DNA of 64,000 nucleotides from Atrina japonica. Its lineage: Eukaryota; Mollusca; Bivalvia; Pterioida; Pinnidae. The stretch is taken from assembly GCA_030159075.1 (NCBI GenBank), contig BROG01000555.1, forward strand, positions 257,501 through 321,500, in the 5' to 3' direction. Below the pieces are notes generated by a model that saw only the letters and a program-made list of their open reading frames with translations, was not told the origin of the DNA and did no database searches. Both the position numbers and the translations under genes were made by a program. Below are positions 37,691 through 63,484 of this stretch, piece by piece. Position 1 is the first letter of the stretch. The number at the start of each line of letters is the position of its first letter.

Positions 37691-38360
37691 TGCACCTTGA
37701 ATATAAAAATTTCAGATACCAAAGTATAATATCAATAGAATGTCAAGGACATAGATACAAATCCGGTAAAAATGGACAAACACGGACCTCTGGAAACCAA
37801 GAGGTGGGATCAGGTGCCATGGAGGAGTAAGCATCCCCTGTCGACCGGTCACACCCGCCGTGAGTCCACAGTCAAGTCCAATGAAACACGTGAGGAGTGT
37901 ACCCTCGTCACAACTGGTACAGACGTCTCAACAACCGCCAACGAAAAGGCAACTCAACATTTCACTTAGTGAAACAGAGTAGTCGCAAACAAGACTATTA
38001 TACCGACCGTAAAACTTGCGGACATTAAACGCGTTTTCGATATCCCTGTGTCAATAATTTGTCAGTGAGTAGTTTACCTCTGTATATGAAATCTTCATAT
38101 GTTGTGCACGCCCTGGCATATCGGATCATCATTTGTGAAATAAAAACTCCATATGCAGGTGACTGAGGGATATTACTATTTAAATGTGGAAAATTTACGA
38201 TGGGAAAGCCGAAATCGTTCTCGTTTATCGTATAGCTTAGTTGCTAATTTCCCGTCTGTGTTTATATTAAGTAAAATGTCTAAGTATGAAGCCTGTGTAC
38301 TTGATTCTGTTGTATCTTTAATTTCTAGTTCGCTGGGATATATCGCATATGTATATGAAC
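37690..38360 (-). pseudogene. Truncated PLE RT, second inverted copy
   Basis: Minus strand: remnants of SSLDILLNI, KLATKLYDKR, VYIS and the conserved tail (37,720-37,910). Broken by shifts; no YIDD box remains at its left-hand end. Confidence 0.8.
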
Positions 38361-38861
38361 CGTCCTATCAAGATGCCATCAATAACCTTGGCGTATTGTG
38401 TTGTGCAGTACTCCATTATGTGTCAAATGGAGCATCTGCTGTGGCAAAAATAATGTAGTAGCGTTAGGAGGTATGGGCAATGTAGTTAGAAAAGAATAAT
38501 TGCAGTGTACCTTATTTTATACAGGCCAATAAAATACAAAATAGCACTTCAAAACAACTCAAACAACATCAATACCAAACATGACAGATGCATATGCATA
38601 TATCATATCAATTTGCATAAAAAATAATTAGAACAAAAAAATGCTATAAGAACCATCATACTCAATCATAGAGGTCTCATTTACAAAAGATCTGTCTTTT
38701 CCTTTAGTTGTTTTGAAATGTTTTGAAATCAAATTAAATGAAACAATAGGCCTACAAGGCCTAGTAAAAAATAACTGTTTTGCTCACTTCACAAAAGTCT
38801 TATGGAGGAAATATACGGAAAATTATAACTCACGAAATAGGCACGGATTCTTGAAACAATA

Positions 38862-39040
38862 GGTTATTCTTAGACGGATTTCGGTTATATGCGTTTTAGA
38901 TTTATTATTTGACCTTGTATGATACCATTTTTTGTTTAGAAAATACACGTACATGTGAAATTGGAGCTCAACTGATGAAGTCTAATTGACAGAAACGTTC
39001 GTCTTGAGCATTATATATTGGTATTATGTTTATAATATTT
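38862..39040 (+). ncRNA. Solo hammerhead-ribozyme repeat, 5'-truncated
   Basis: About 180 bp of the 358-nt unit, ending at ATAATATTT. Hammerhead at 38,966-39,009 with cleavage predicted after C39003. Stem III is ACG-TT-CGT: the loop changed while both strands stayed complementary. Confidence 0.72.
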
Positions 39041-39832
39041 ACATCATCTTCGTCGAAATCGGTGTTGTCATCATACTTGAATTGCTCAGACTCACCATCA
39101 TTGCGGGTGTCTTTCCATAACCTGCGTTTGTATTGGCATTTTGTTACGAACTGTAAATATAGATATATTTGTACAGAATAAGTTCATGCAGTCTATAGAA
39201 AATCAAATTTTCCAAATCAAAGGATGACAAAATGTTATGCAATAAAATATCATACAAAGGGGACATTTCATATCCGTAGAATTTTTATTAGTACAATATT
39301 CTTTGACTTTTAGTATTTTGGATAGGATACTTTTATGTAATGTATATATTGATGTTGTTTTACAGAAAAAAAGTTAAAAGGGAGAATTGGGTCATCTGGG
39401 GGAGCATTGGGTCAGTGGCCCTTCCTCCCCAATCCCTATGGCACAGTTATCCCTAGGGGGACCTCATTGATTACAATGGTTACCATGTGATTTTCATTTG
39501 CTTTGCAATAAATCTTTCTGTCAAAAATATGGTTAATTAGATAACTTATAAATACCAAACTTTATTTCTTTTGCATCAGATAAGTTTAGACACGGGAAGA
39601 CTCAAAAGATAAAAGGAAAATTTTACTTACCAAGCACCAAATCACAACTTTCAAAAGTTTGGTCCAAACACAACTTCCATTGAGCAGCCATCTGTGCAGA
39701 TGTATTGTAGGATGCACTTTCCTATCACATGATGACAGCAACATTTAAGTTCTAAAAATAACTTTTTTTAAAAAAAAGAAAGTGTCCCATGCCTCACACA
39801 TGGCCCATACCTCCCCAATCTTTATTTTGACA

Positions 39833-40425
39833 GTGTTGTGTATTGACTGGTTTCTGTTGACTTCTGTTGACAGTGTTGTGTTTTGACTGGTTTCTGTTGA
39901 CTTCTGTTGAAAGTGTTGTGTATTGACTGGTTTCTGTGTTGACTTCTGTTGAAAGTGTTGTGTATTGACTGGTTTCTGTTGACTTCTGTTGACAGTGTTG
40001 TGTATTGACTGGTTTCTGTTGACTTCTGTTGACAGTGTTGTGTATTGACTGGTTTCTGTTGACTTCTGTTGAAAGTGTTGTGTATTGACTGGTTTCTGTT
40101 GACTTCTGTTGAAAGTGTTGTGTATTGACTGGTTTCTGTTGACTTCTGTTGAAAGTGTTGTGTATTGACTGGTTTCTGTTGATTTCTGTTGACAGTGTTG
40201 TGTATTGTCTGGTTTCTGTTGACTTCTGTTGAAAGTGTTGTGTATTGACTGGTTTCTGTTGACTTCTGTTGAAAGTGTTGTGTATTGACTGATTTCTGTT
40301 GATTTCTGTTGACAGTGTTGTGTATTGACTGGTTTGTGTTGACTTCTGTTGACAGTGTTGTGCATTGACTGGTTTCTGTTGTCTTCTGTTAACAGTGTTG
40401 TGTATTGACTGGTTTCTGTCATGTG
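39833..40425. repeat. 40-bp minisatellite, about 15 copies
   Basis: Unit of the form TGTATTGACTGGTTTCTGTT followed by GACTTCTGTTGACAGTGTTG. Because the unit lacks stops in all three minus-strand frames, an artefactual 225-codon frame results (39,745-40,422). Confidence 0.97.
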
Positions 40426-40429
40426 CCTG

Positions 40430-41100
40430 CTACTTTATTATATACTTTGAGTTTCAGTCATTTCGATACCAATTTTATTTCGCCAATTTATAGCGTCACT
40501 CTTGTTATTTCAGGCGTCCTCAAAGTTATATCATCATTCGCCAATGGTTGTTTGATAGATTTAATTGCGTTTTATGCATTTTTCTGTAATATGACATCAA
40601 CTATGTGTTATGGAGGATAATATACTCGAACAAAATCCCGAGTCTTTCAATTGTAAACTGCCAAATCTCAGAAACTCATCTTAAATTTCAGTGTAGTTAG
40701 AACAGCGACTTACTAGAAGTGAGAAACTTTATGGTTTAAAATGTCATTGCAAGTCATGGATACACATCTGATAAAGTAATGTAGATATATATCAGCGTAC
40801 ACTGATCTACTTTCCAGTTCCAATTAATCATCTGTTCAAATCAATGTCTTATCGCTCACATACTTAGGACTGATATTATACCATGAGACAAATCTAGTAT
40901 GGCAGCGAAGAAAGCTACTATAATTTTTACCATGATCTATATTTGACACCGAGGTCATATGCAAATTATAACAACTTTCTTACTTGTCTATATAAGATAT
41001 GAAATTTCTTCTTTGTTTTGCATTTTGTTAAATGTCTCTAAGTCATTTGATTAAATGGATGGTTTGTTATGTTAGTGTGTAATTTATTAATTTCAGATAT
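40430..41100. other. Intergenic, no gene recognised
   Basis: A 71-codon frame (40,405-40,620) begins inside the minisatellite and continues with hydrophobic residues; no family is recognised. Confidence 0.4.
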
Positions 41101-41135
41101 TTAACAATACACAGACCACCATCCCTCTCGTCCAC

Positions 41136-41447
41136 TCATATCCTGCCATCCCTTATCAATACATAGTCCGGTAGGAATATAGTTGTACTAACCTGATCTG
41201 TTAAAAGGCCTCTAAATCTGAGGAGTTTGTCTTCATCACCCAGCATGTGTGCATTGTGGTTATAGCAATCTGAAATAAAGAGATGATTGTTACTATCACT
41301 GCAAATATCAGATGGCAAATTTTTCTCCTTCATTTTCCTAGCACCAGAACCATCAGATTTTTCCTTTCTTACGGTCTCGGGCCCTGAACTGCCATTCATC
41401 TTAGTCGTCAGCCAAAAATAAAAAAAGGATTTCCTTTTGAACGACAT
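41136..41447 (-). pseudogene. NHL-repeat (TRIM-like) fragment
   Basis: Minus strand: LPSDICSDSNNHLFISDCYN, HNAHMLGDEDKLLRFRGLLT. This matches one blade of the NHL propeller of TRIM2/3/56-like proteins (PxDIxxDxxxxIxVSDxxNHxIHxLD). RING, B-box and other blades are absent. A possible donor (CAG|GTTAGT) follows. Probably a stranded fragment. Confidence 0.6.
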
Positions 41448-41574
41448 CTAGTGGCAAATCATAAAGTTTAACCTACAACTACCAGAAATTTTACTTTGAT
41501 AATTCACAACAGTCATTCGTTTTACAATGTGCATACAAAGAGAGATAACTATATATCCTCAATATATATTTTAC

Positions 41575-42739
41575 GATGGCATAAAGCTGCCATCGACATG
41601 TTGAGATAATCTGATTAGTTATGTCGACATGATGTGATAATTAATTGCGTTATATTGACAAAACGACTTAATTTTGACGACATATTCAAATAAATTATGT
41701 CGACATAAACTCATATTTTTCTCAAAATGTCAACATATTGATAAGAATTATATCGACATCATCTGACCAAATTATATCAACGTGTCGTCAAAAAGTGTTT
41801 TTATGACACTATATTTTGCACAGTAAAACGATCACATTATGTTACAAGTTTTGACAATCTTCACATTATGTCGACAAGATGACATATATCAATACATAAT
41901 GATAACATGTTGCGATAAATTATCACATAGCAGTAGCGTAGGAAGCAATTCGAAATTGGGGAGGGCCTATTTTTCTTTTTCATTTTTTCTTTTCTTTTTT
42001 ATTTATTTCCTTTTTTTAAAATTATTTTGCAGTTAAAAATGCATACGTCATCAAAGGCAGACTGAGGTTTCAAAGTTTGAACATGTATTTGCCAGCGGAA
42101 TTTCGGGGAATTCACTTTTAATCTTATAGAAAAATTAATTATTTTATCAAATTAAGGGGCACGCTCTCACTGGTTACTTCACATAATTTTAAGTGCTGGA
42201 TTTATTGTGAGACAATATTTCATTATAGGGCTGCGTATAATGCATTAAATAAAAACAATACTGAAAATTTCGATAAGCCTAATTTAAAAACTCTCGGAAG
42301 TTTTTATCTGGATTCCAGAATTGATGATAACATAAAATAAATATTTATTTTTTCATGCATTTAAATAAACTTGTAAAACTGTCTTTTGCACAATATATAA
42401 ACGAAGTAAGCGCTAACATCACTACAGAGTGTCAACATGTCGACATAATGTGATGATTCGGGAAACTTGTCGATATAATGTGACCGTTTTACTGTGCAAA
42501 ACACAGTGTCATTAAAACCACTTTTTGTCGACACGTTGATATAATTTGGTCACGTTATGTCGATATAATCCATATCAATATGTTGACATGTTGAGAAAAA
42601 TATGAGGTTATGTCGACATAATTTATTTGAATATGTCGTCCAAATTAAGTCTTTTGTCAATATAATACAATTAATTATCACATCATGTCGACATAACTAA
42701 TCAGATTCTCTCAACATATTGATGGCAGCTTTATGCCAT
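41575..42739. mobile_element. Foldback / MITE-like element with 305-bp inverted arms
   Basis: Left arm 41,575-41,880 and right arm 42,433-42,739 are inverted copies, about 90% identical by eye, both starting ATGGCATAAAGCTGCCAT (itself near-palindromic). The arms contain many TGTCGACA-like words. The central 550 bp carry no recognisable gene. No clear target-site duplication was found. Confidence 0.88.
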
Positions 42740-42744
42740 AGTAA

Positions 42745-43255
42745 TATTTAGTTTTTGAATGAATCAGTTCCATGTCAATTGTAATGAGTCACCGTAATAA
42801 GACAGTATCCCGTGACGAATAAAAATTTTTCCCGTGCAGCTTGTCATAACCGAAAAGTGAGTAGAATCATCCGTATGATAATCAAAAGGTTTTTTTTATG
42901 TGAATCGGACAATAACTTATTTATTTCCCCTAGCACGGTGATTTTGTATTTGGATAGATTACCAAAAAATCCTTGTCACTGAGGTCAGTTTTATGAGTGA
43001 AAGGAAGTCGGCTACCCGGTAGACCATGGTTGTGGATCAGACAAAATTTGTTAAAATTATTTAGATATTTATGTTAACTTCAAAAAACAACAGCAGGTTG
43101 GAAGTAGCAGCTCACAGAGGTTGATTTTCATATTAAATTGTGTTTACTAAATTTTTAAATCCTCAGCTAAAATGTGAATAGGAAACAATGCTAGATTCTT
43201 GTAACCGATAGAGATGTAAAAAAAAGCGTGTTTGTTAGTTTTACTGATAATTCAG
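42745..43255. other. Short intergenic stretch
   Basis: Nothing recognisable between the foldback element and the 63-bp array. Confidence 0.5.
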
Positions 43256-43261
43256 TTTTAA

Positions 43262-45175
43262 TACATTTATGTACCAAGACAGGCACCACCAGTGACTGTT
43301 GTTGATGTGACACGCCTTATTGTCTCGTGCTATGTACCAGGACAGGCACCACCAGTGACTGTTGTTGGTGTGACACGGCACCTGTGTACCAGTGACTGTT
43401 GTTGGTGTGACACGCCTTATTGTCTCGTGCTATGTACCAGGACAGGCACCACCAGTGACTGTTGTTGGTGTGACACGCCTTATTGTCTCGTGCTATGTAC
43501 CAGGACAGGCACCATCAGTGACTGTTGTTGATGTGACACGCCTTATTGTCTCGTGCTATGTACCAGGACTATTGTTGATGTGACACGCCTTATTGTCTCG
43601 CGCTATGTACCTTATTGTCTCGTGCTATGTACCAGGACAGGCACCACCAGTGACTGTTGTTGATGTGACACGCCTTATTGTCTCGTGCTATGTACCAGGA
43701 CAGGCACCACCAGTGACTGTTGTTGATGTGACACGCCTTATTGTCTCGTGCTATGTACCAGGACGCACCTTGATTGTTGATGTGACACGCCCGTGCTATG
43801 TACCAGGACAGGCACCACCAGTGACTGTTGTTGATGTGACACGCCTTATTGTCTGACACGCCTTGTTGTGACTCGCCTTATTGTCTGCTATGTGTACCCG
43901 GACAGGCACCACCCAGTGACTTGTTGTCTTGATATGTGACAGGCGCAGTGACTGTTTTTGATTATTGTCTCGTGCTGTGTACCAGGAAAGGCACCACCAG
44001 TGACTATTGTTGATGTGACACGCCTTATTGCCTGTCTCGTGCTGTGTACCCGGACAGGCACCACCAGTGACTGTTGTTGATGTGACACGCCTTGTTGTCT
44101 CGTGCTATGTACCAGGACAGGCACCACCAGTGACTGTTGTTGATGTGACACGCCTTATTGTCTCGTGCTGTGTACCAGGAAAGGCACCACGACTATTGTT
44201 GATGTGACACGCCTTATTGTTGTGTGACATGGACGCCTTATTGTTGATCTGACACGCCTCGTGCTGTGTACCCCGGACAGGCTTATTGTCTCCACCCAGG
44301 CACCACTGTTGTTGATGATGTGACACGCCTTATTGTTGTCTCGTGCTGTGTACCAGGACAGGCACCACCAGTGACTGTTGTTGATGTGACACTGTTGTTG
44401 ATGTGACACTTATTGTCTCGTGCTATGTACCAGGACAGGCACCACCAGTGACTGTTGTTGATGTGACACGCCTTATTGTCTCGTGCTGTGTACCAGGAAA
44501 GGCACCACCAGTGACTATTGTTGATGTGACACGCCTTATTGTCTCGTGCTATGTACATGGACAGGCACCACCAGTGACTGTTGTTGATGTGACACGCCTT
44601 ATTGTCTCGTGCTATGTACCAGGACAGGCACCACCAGTGACTGTTGTTGATGTGACACGACTTATTGTCTTGTGCTATGTACATGGACAGGCACCACCAG
44701 TGACTGTTGTTGATGTGACACGCCTTATTGTCTTGTGCTATGTACCAGGACAGGCAACACCAGTGACTGTTGTTGATGTGACACGACGCCTTATTGCACC
44801 ACCTCGTGCTTATTGTCTAGTGCTATGGACCAGGGCACCACCAGTGACTGTTGTTGATGTGACACGCCTTACGCCGTGCTATGTGTCTGACTATTGTGCT
44901 GATGTGACACGTACCAGGACAGGCACCACCAGTGACTGTTGTTGGTGTGACACGCCTTATTGTCTCGTGCTATGTACCAGGACAGGCACCACCAGTGACT
45001 GTTGTTGATGTGATACAGCTCATTGTCTCATGCTGATGCACAGGGACATCTTATTGTCTCGTGCTATGCACAGGGACATCTTATTGTCTCGTGCTGTGTA
45101 CATGGACAGGCACCGGTCGTAACTGTTGTTGATGTGGCACACCTTATTGTCTCGTGCTATGTAATTGTGTCAATA
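43262..45175. repeat. 63-bp minisatellite, about 28 units
   Basis: Consensus blocks: CCAGGACAGGCACCACCAGT, GACTGTTGTTGATGTGACAC, GCCTTATTGTCTCGTGCTAT, GTA. Both complete and shortened units occur. The unit is 21 codons, so long frames stay open on both strands (plus: VPGQAPPVTVVDVTRLIVSC; minus: CHINNSHWWCLSWYIARDNK). Shortened copies break the frames, so coding is doubtful. Confidence 0.97.
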
Positions 45176-45201
45176 CAATACCGACTACCTTAAAACTTTT
45201 C

Positions 45202-45203
<2 letters not shown>

Positions 45204-45232
<29 letters not shown>
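45204..45232. repeat. (GA)n microsatellite
   Basis: About 14 GA units just right of the 63-bp array. Confidence 0.96.
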
Positions 45233-45236
<4 letters not shown>

Positions 45237-45451
45237 CCAGCAAACTAGCACTGAATTCTGATTTTTGTCCATATCTCAGGTCGATTACATCCATGATATG
45301 ATCATAATAACTCTTTTTACACTGACAAAAAGTTCACATTTGACATATACCTTTTAGAAATGTATGAATTGCTATAATTTATTCATGCAACTGAGTGATA
45401 ATGACCGCGAGCTTGTTTTTTACTTCTTTATCATTTCCATCTTGCAAAGGC

Positions 45452-46031
45452 ATAGAGTTCTATTGCCAGTGGCAAAATACTGACTTATATTTTCTCATGT
45501 TTTCTATATAGCATGCACCAGGTAAACCGTCACATAGTTAGAGTACTACATCAGTTGTATTGTTACTAATTCGTTCAAAATTCTACTGAATTGCCAGAGA
45601 TCATCAGGTTTATGTTTATCCTTTATATTACGCCCAACGCGCCGTTGTTGAGTGCATTTATCACGAAGAGAACCAAATGCAGGACTGGAAGACTGCTTGT
45701 AGAGGTCTAAAGGCAGAGCGTTTGACTTGCAAACTGAACACCATGGGTTCGAATACAGGCATCAGGTCGAAGCTTACAATATGAATAATATTGGGTTCTC
45801 CAAACGCTCGGCGTCAGAAATGAAAGTTGTCTGAGACTTTGCATCGAGGTCTCGTATCATGACAGGCGTGGCATTTAAATAAACCATCGGTGTATTGGCG
45901 TCAGTCAGTATCACAACAGGCGTGGCATGTAACTGATGTAGTACTCTAACTCTGTGACGGTTTACCTGTTGCATGCTATATAGAAAACATGAGAAAATAT
46001 AAGTCAGTATTCTGCCACTGGCAATAGAACC
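45452..46031. repeat. Inverted repeat, two 105-bp arms
   Basis: 45,452-45,558 and 45,931-46,031 are inverted copies (shared TATTTTCTCATGTTTTCTAT, AGCATGC and GTAGTACTCTAAC in opposite orientation), about 95% identical by eye. The second arm interrupts the start of the 54-bp array. Confidence 0.88.
45694..45770 (+). mobile_element. tRNA-like SINE fragment
   Basis: GGTCTAAAGGCAGAGCG and, about 40 nt later, GGGTTCGAATAC resemble A and B boxes. Short and without a body. Confidence 0.35.
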
Positions 46032-47090
46032 CTTGGTGTATTGCCGTCAGTCAGTATTACGGCCGGAGTGGCATGTAAATGATCCCTCGGTGTATTGCCG
46101 TCAGTCAGTTATCACACCAGGCGTGGCATGTAAATGAACCCTCGGAGTATTGGCGTCAGTTAGTATCACAGCAGGCGTGGCGTGTAATTAATTCTCGGTG
46201 TATTGCCGTCAGTCAGTATCACACCAGGCATGGCATATAAATGATCCCTCGGTGTATTGCCGTCAGTCAGTATTACGGCAGGTGTGGCATGTAAATGAAC
46301 CATCGGTGTATTGGCGCCAGTCCGTATCACACCAGGCATGGCATGTAAATGAACCCTCGGAGTATTGGCGTCAGTCAGTATTACGGCAGGCGTGGCATGT
46401 AAATGAACCATCGGTGTATTGGCGCCAGTCCGTATCACACCAGGCATGGCATGTAAATGAACCCTCGGAGTATTGGCGTCAGTTAGTATCACAGCAGGCG
46501 TGGCGGGTAAATTAATTCTCGGTGTATTGCCGTCAGTCAGTATCACACCAGGCGTGGCATATAAATCAACCCTCGGTGTATTTGCGTCAGTCAGTATTAC
46601 GGCAGGCGTGGCATGTAAATGAATCATCGGTGTATTGGCATCAGTCAGTATCACGGCAGGCGTGGCATGTAAATGAACTCTTGGTGTTTTGGCGCCTGTC
46701 CGTATCACACCAGGCATGGCATGTAAATGAACTCTCGGAGTATTGGCGTCAGTTAGTATAACAGCAGGCGTTGAGTGTAAATTAATTCTCGGTGTATTGG
46801 CGTCAGTCAGTATCACGGCAGGCCTAGTATGTAATTGAACTCTGGGTGTATTGGCGTCTGTCAGTATCGCGTATGAAAGGTGTGGCATGTAAATGAACCA
46901 TCGATGTATTGGCGTCAGTCTGTATCACGACAGGCCTGACATGTAATTTAACTCTAGGTGTATTGGCGTCTGTCAGTATCGCGTAAGAAAGGTGTGGCAT
47001 GTAATTGAACTCTACGTGTATTGGCGTATGTCAGTATTGCGTATGAAAGGTATGGCATGTAAATGAACCTTCGGTGTATTTACATTTTAC
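45840..47090. repeat. 54-bp minisatellite, about 22 units
   Basis: Unit blocks: CGGTGTATTGGCGTCAGTCA, GTATCACACCAGGCGTGGCA, TGTAAATGAACCCT. The unit is 18 codons and stays open on the minus strand for 240 codons (repeat HLHATPAVILTDANTPRV). Variants alternate in pairs, suggesting a higher-order unit. Confidence 0.97.
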
Positions 47091-47754
47091 AGTTGTACTT
47101 TCTGTAAATAAATGCAAATTCTCTCCTATATTTCATTGTATGATTTACTTTGCACTGATATAAAAGGTAATATTCCAGACCCCACCTCTCCTCAATTATG
47201 TCATGATTGTTATCTCCCCTATCTTTACGATCCGTTGTGTGTTACGTTAACTATGTCCGCCAGGCATATCGCGAGAGAAATTGTATTCATGTTAGCAGAT
47301 GTTTTAGGTATTTACTATTTTTGTTAATTTGTTGTTGTCTTGCAATTTGTATCGCCGGTCGTTCAAGTCACGAATAATATTATGACAGAAGAATAGAATT
47401 TCAGTTTTGTAAGCTACTTAATTTTCCAGGATTAAGGGGGAATCCAGTATTAGTATAATTTCAAGAACAAGTTAACTGATTTTTTAAGATAAAGAATTCG
47501 GAGCGCCACTCATGTCCATCACTGACGCACTTGTCAATGCAAAATACCCACGTTCAATTAAAGCGTATATTGTCACAGATCAAAAAATGGAAGTGATTTT
47601 TTTTAATTTAAAAAAAAAGAATATAAATTCCACGGCGATTTGCCAGTTACCTATTGATAAAATTATTACTTATCTATTGATATTAAAATGTCGATTTATT
47701 GATATACCTAAAAAAGGTAATTAATTCCCCATCGGCTTTGTCATACGCTCCCAA

Positions 47755-48039
47755 GAGCCGGCCTGGCTCAGTCGTTAGCGCGCGATCGTGAGGCCGTGAG
47801 TTCGAGTCCAGCCGGCGGCAGGTTGGTTTCCTGTCCTTCGGATGAGACAGTAAAAACTGAGGTCCCATGATACAGTAGGTGTCGGCACGTTAAACAACCC
47901 TCACTGCTCAATGGCCGTAAGTGCCGAGCATAGGCCAATATTTGAAGCCCTTCACCGGCATTTAGTGACTTTAGTGACGTCTCCATATGAGTGAAATATT
48001 CTTGAGTGGGACGTTTAACAACAATAAACAAACAAACAA
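47755..48039 (+). mobile_element. Intact tRNA-derived SINE, family A, with target-site duplication
   Basis: A box TGGCTCAGTCG, B box AGTTCGAGTCC, body with CCGGCGGCAGGTTGG and a tail GGGACGTTTAACAAC then (AAAC)n. Flanked by the perfect 14-bp duplication TCATACGCTCCCAA (47,741-47,754 and 48,040-48,053). The intact duplication indicates a recent insertion. Confidence 0.93.
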
Positions 48040-48053
48040 TCATACGCTCCCAA

Positions 48054-48837
48054 CAAAGTCAGATTGCAGCACACAATGTAGTCATATATCAGACATTCAT
48101 ATCAAATAATAAAGACCGTAAATGGGTTGAACTGAGGTTTTTTAATACCGATTGTCTGACAATCCGCATATAAGACTAACCTAATTCGATCCTTATATTC
48201 CGTTCACTGCGATCACTTCCTCGGAAGATGGAGGAGAGAATCGGAAACGGAGCGGGCTTGAATTATTCGAGTTAATGTAGGAAAGATTATCTGCGTCATA
48301 ATGGAACTGGACTGGTGATCTGGTCTGATTATAAGCAGAGCAGTTGTAGTTTATTTAACTGCTGGCATGTTACAGATGAGAAAAATTTTAATGACGTAAA
48401 GGTTATTATTATCGTTGCTGCTGATAAAATCAAAGTTCATCGCTACACACGTAAGTGTTACACAATTTTATAAAGGCCTTTGTCGTGTTTATTCCACAAA
48501 ACCAGTCATGTGCCCCGGGCTGCCAAATGACAGACAGCTGTTGAAATTTCAAGCCTACATTAAATCTAGAGTCTGTTCAGTTTCTTAATGTAAATTGCTA
48601 CTGTCAGAGCGCCTTGGGGTACATAGGCATTCCGCAGTGAATAAATTAATGTGATCGATTTGTCAATTGTTTTATGACCAATGAAATGATGACAAAAATT
48701 TTGTGCAAAATCAGATAGTAACGGATGAATCCACAGAACGGGAAAGGACATGGAAATGGTTCCGGATAATTAGTCATGTGCCTACGATGAAAAGCTGAGA
48801 AAGTAAAATTGGTTTGCAAGTACTGCACGTTGTAAAA
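48054..48837. other. Upstream region of the AA15-like gene
   Basis: No gene and no clear promoter element is seen. Short frames on the minus strand (48,566-48,828) do not resemble known proteins. Confidence 0.4.
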
Positions 48838-63293
<14,456 letters not shown>

Positions 63294-63484
63294 GTGAGTA
63301 TATTTTTCATTATATGTAGTTGATAATACATTAAACCAACGTTAAGCGGATAAACAAATCAATAAAAATAAATTTCAATTTATACGAAATGTGAAACTGT
63401 CTGTGACTTACATTGAAAAGAATTTAATACGTTTTCGCATCTATGCTGTAAACTATAGATAATAGATGAATTATAATTTGGATT

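Noticed and set aside
39745..40422. 225-codon minus-strand ORF with NRNQSIHNT-type repeats
   Set aside because: It is produced entirely by the 40-bp minisatellite, which has no stop in any minus-strand frame; 40 is not a multiple of three, so there is no fixed peptide repeat phase to select.
44403..45008. 201-codon ORF of VPGQAPPVTVVDVTRLIVSC repeats as a silk- or adhesive-like repeat protein
   Set aside because: No signal peptide, no splice context, mirrored by long frames on the other strand, and many units are out-of-frame truncations. Better explained as a minisatellite.
43262..45175. CRISPR-like array
   Set aside because: No unique spacers; direct tandem units in an animal genome.
46166..46888. 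240-codon ORF of HLHATPAVILTDANTPRV repeats as a gene
   Set aside because: It coincides with the 54-bp tandem array, whose unit is 18 codons; no start or exon signals or neighbouring domains support it.
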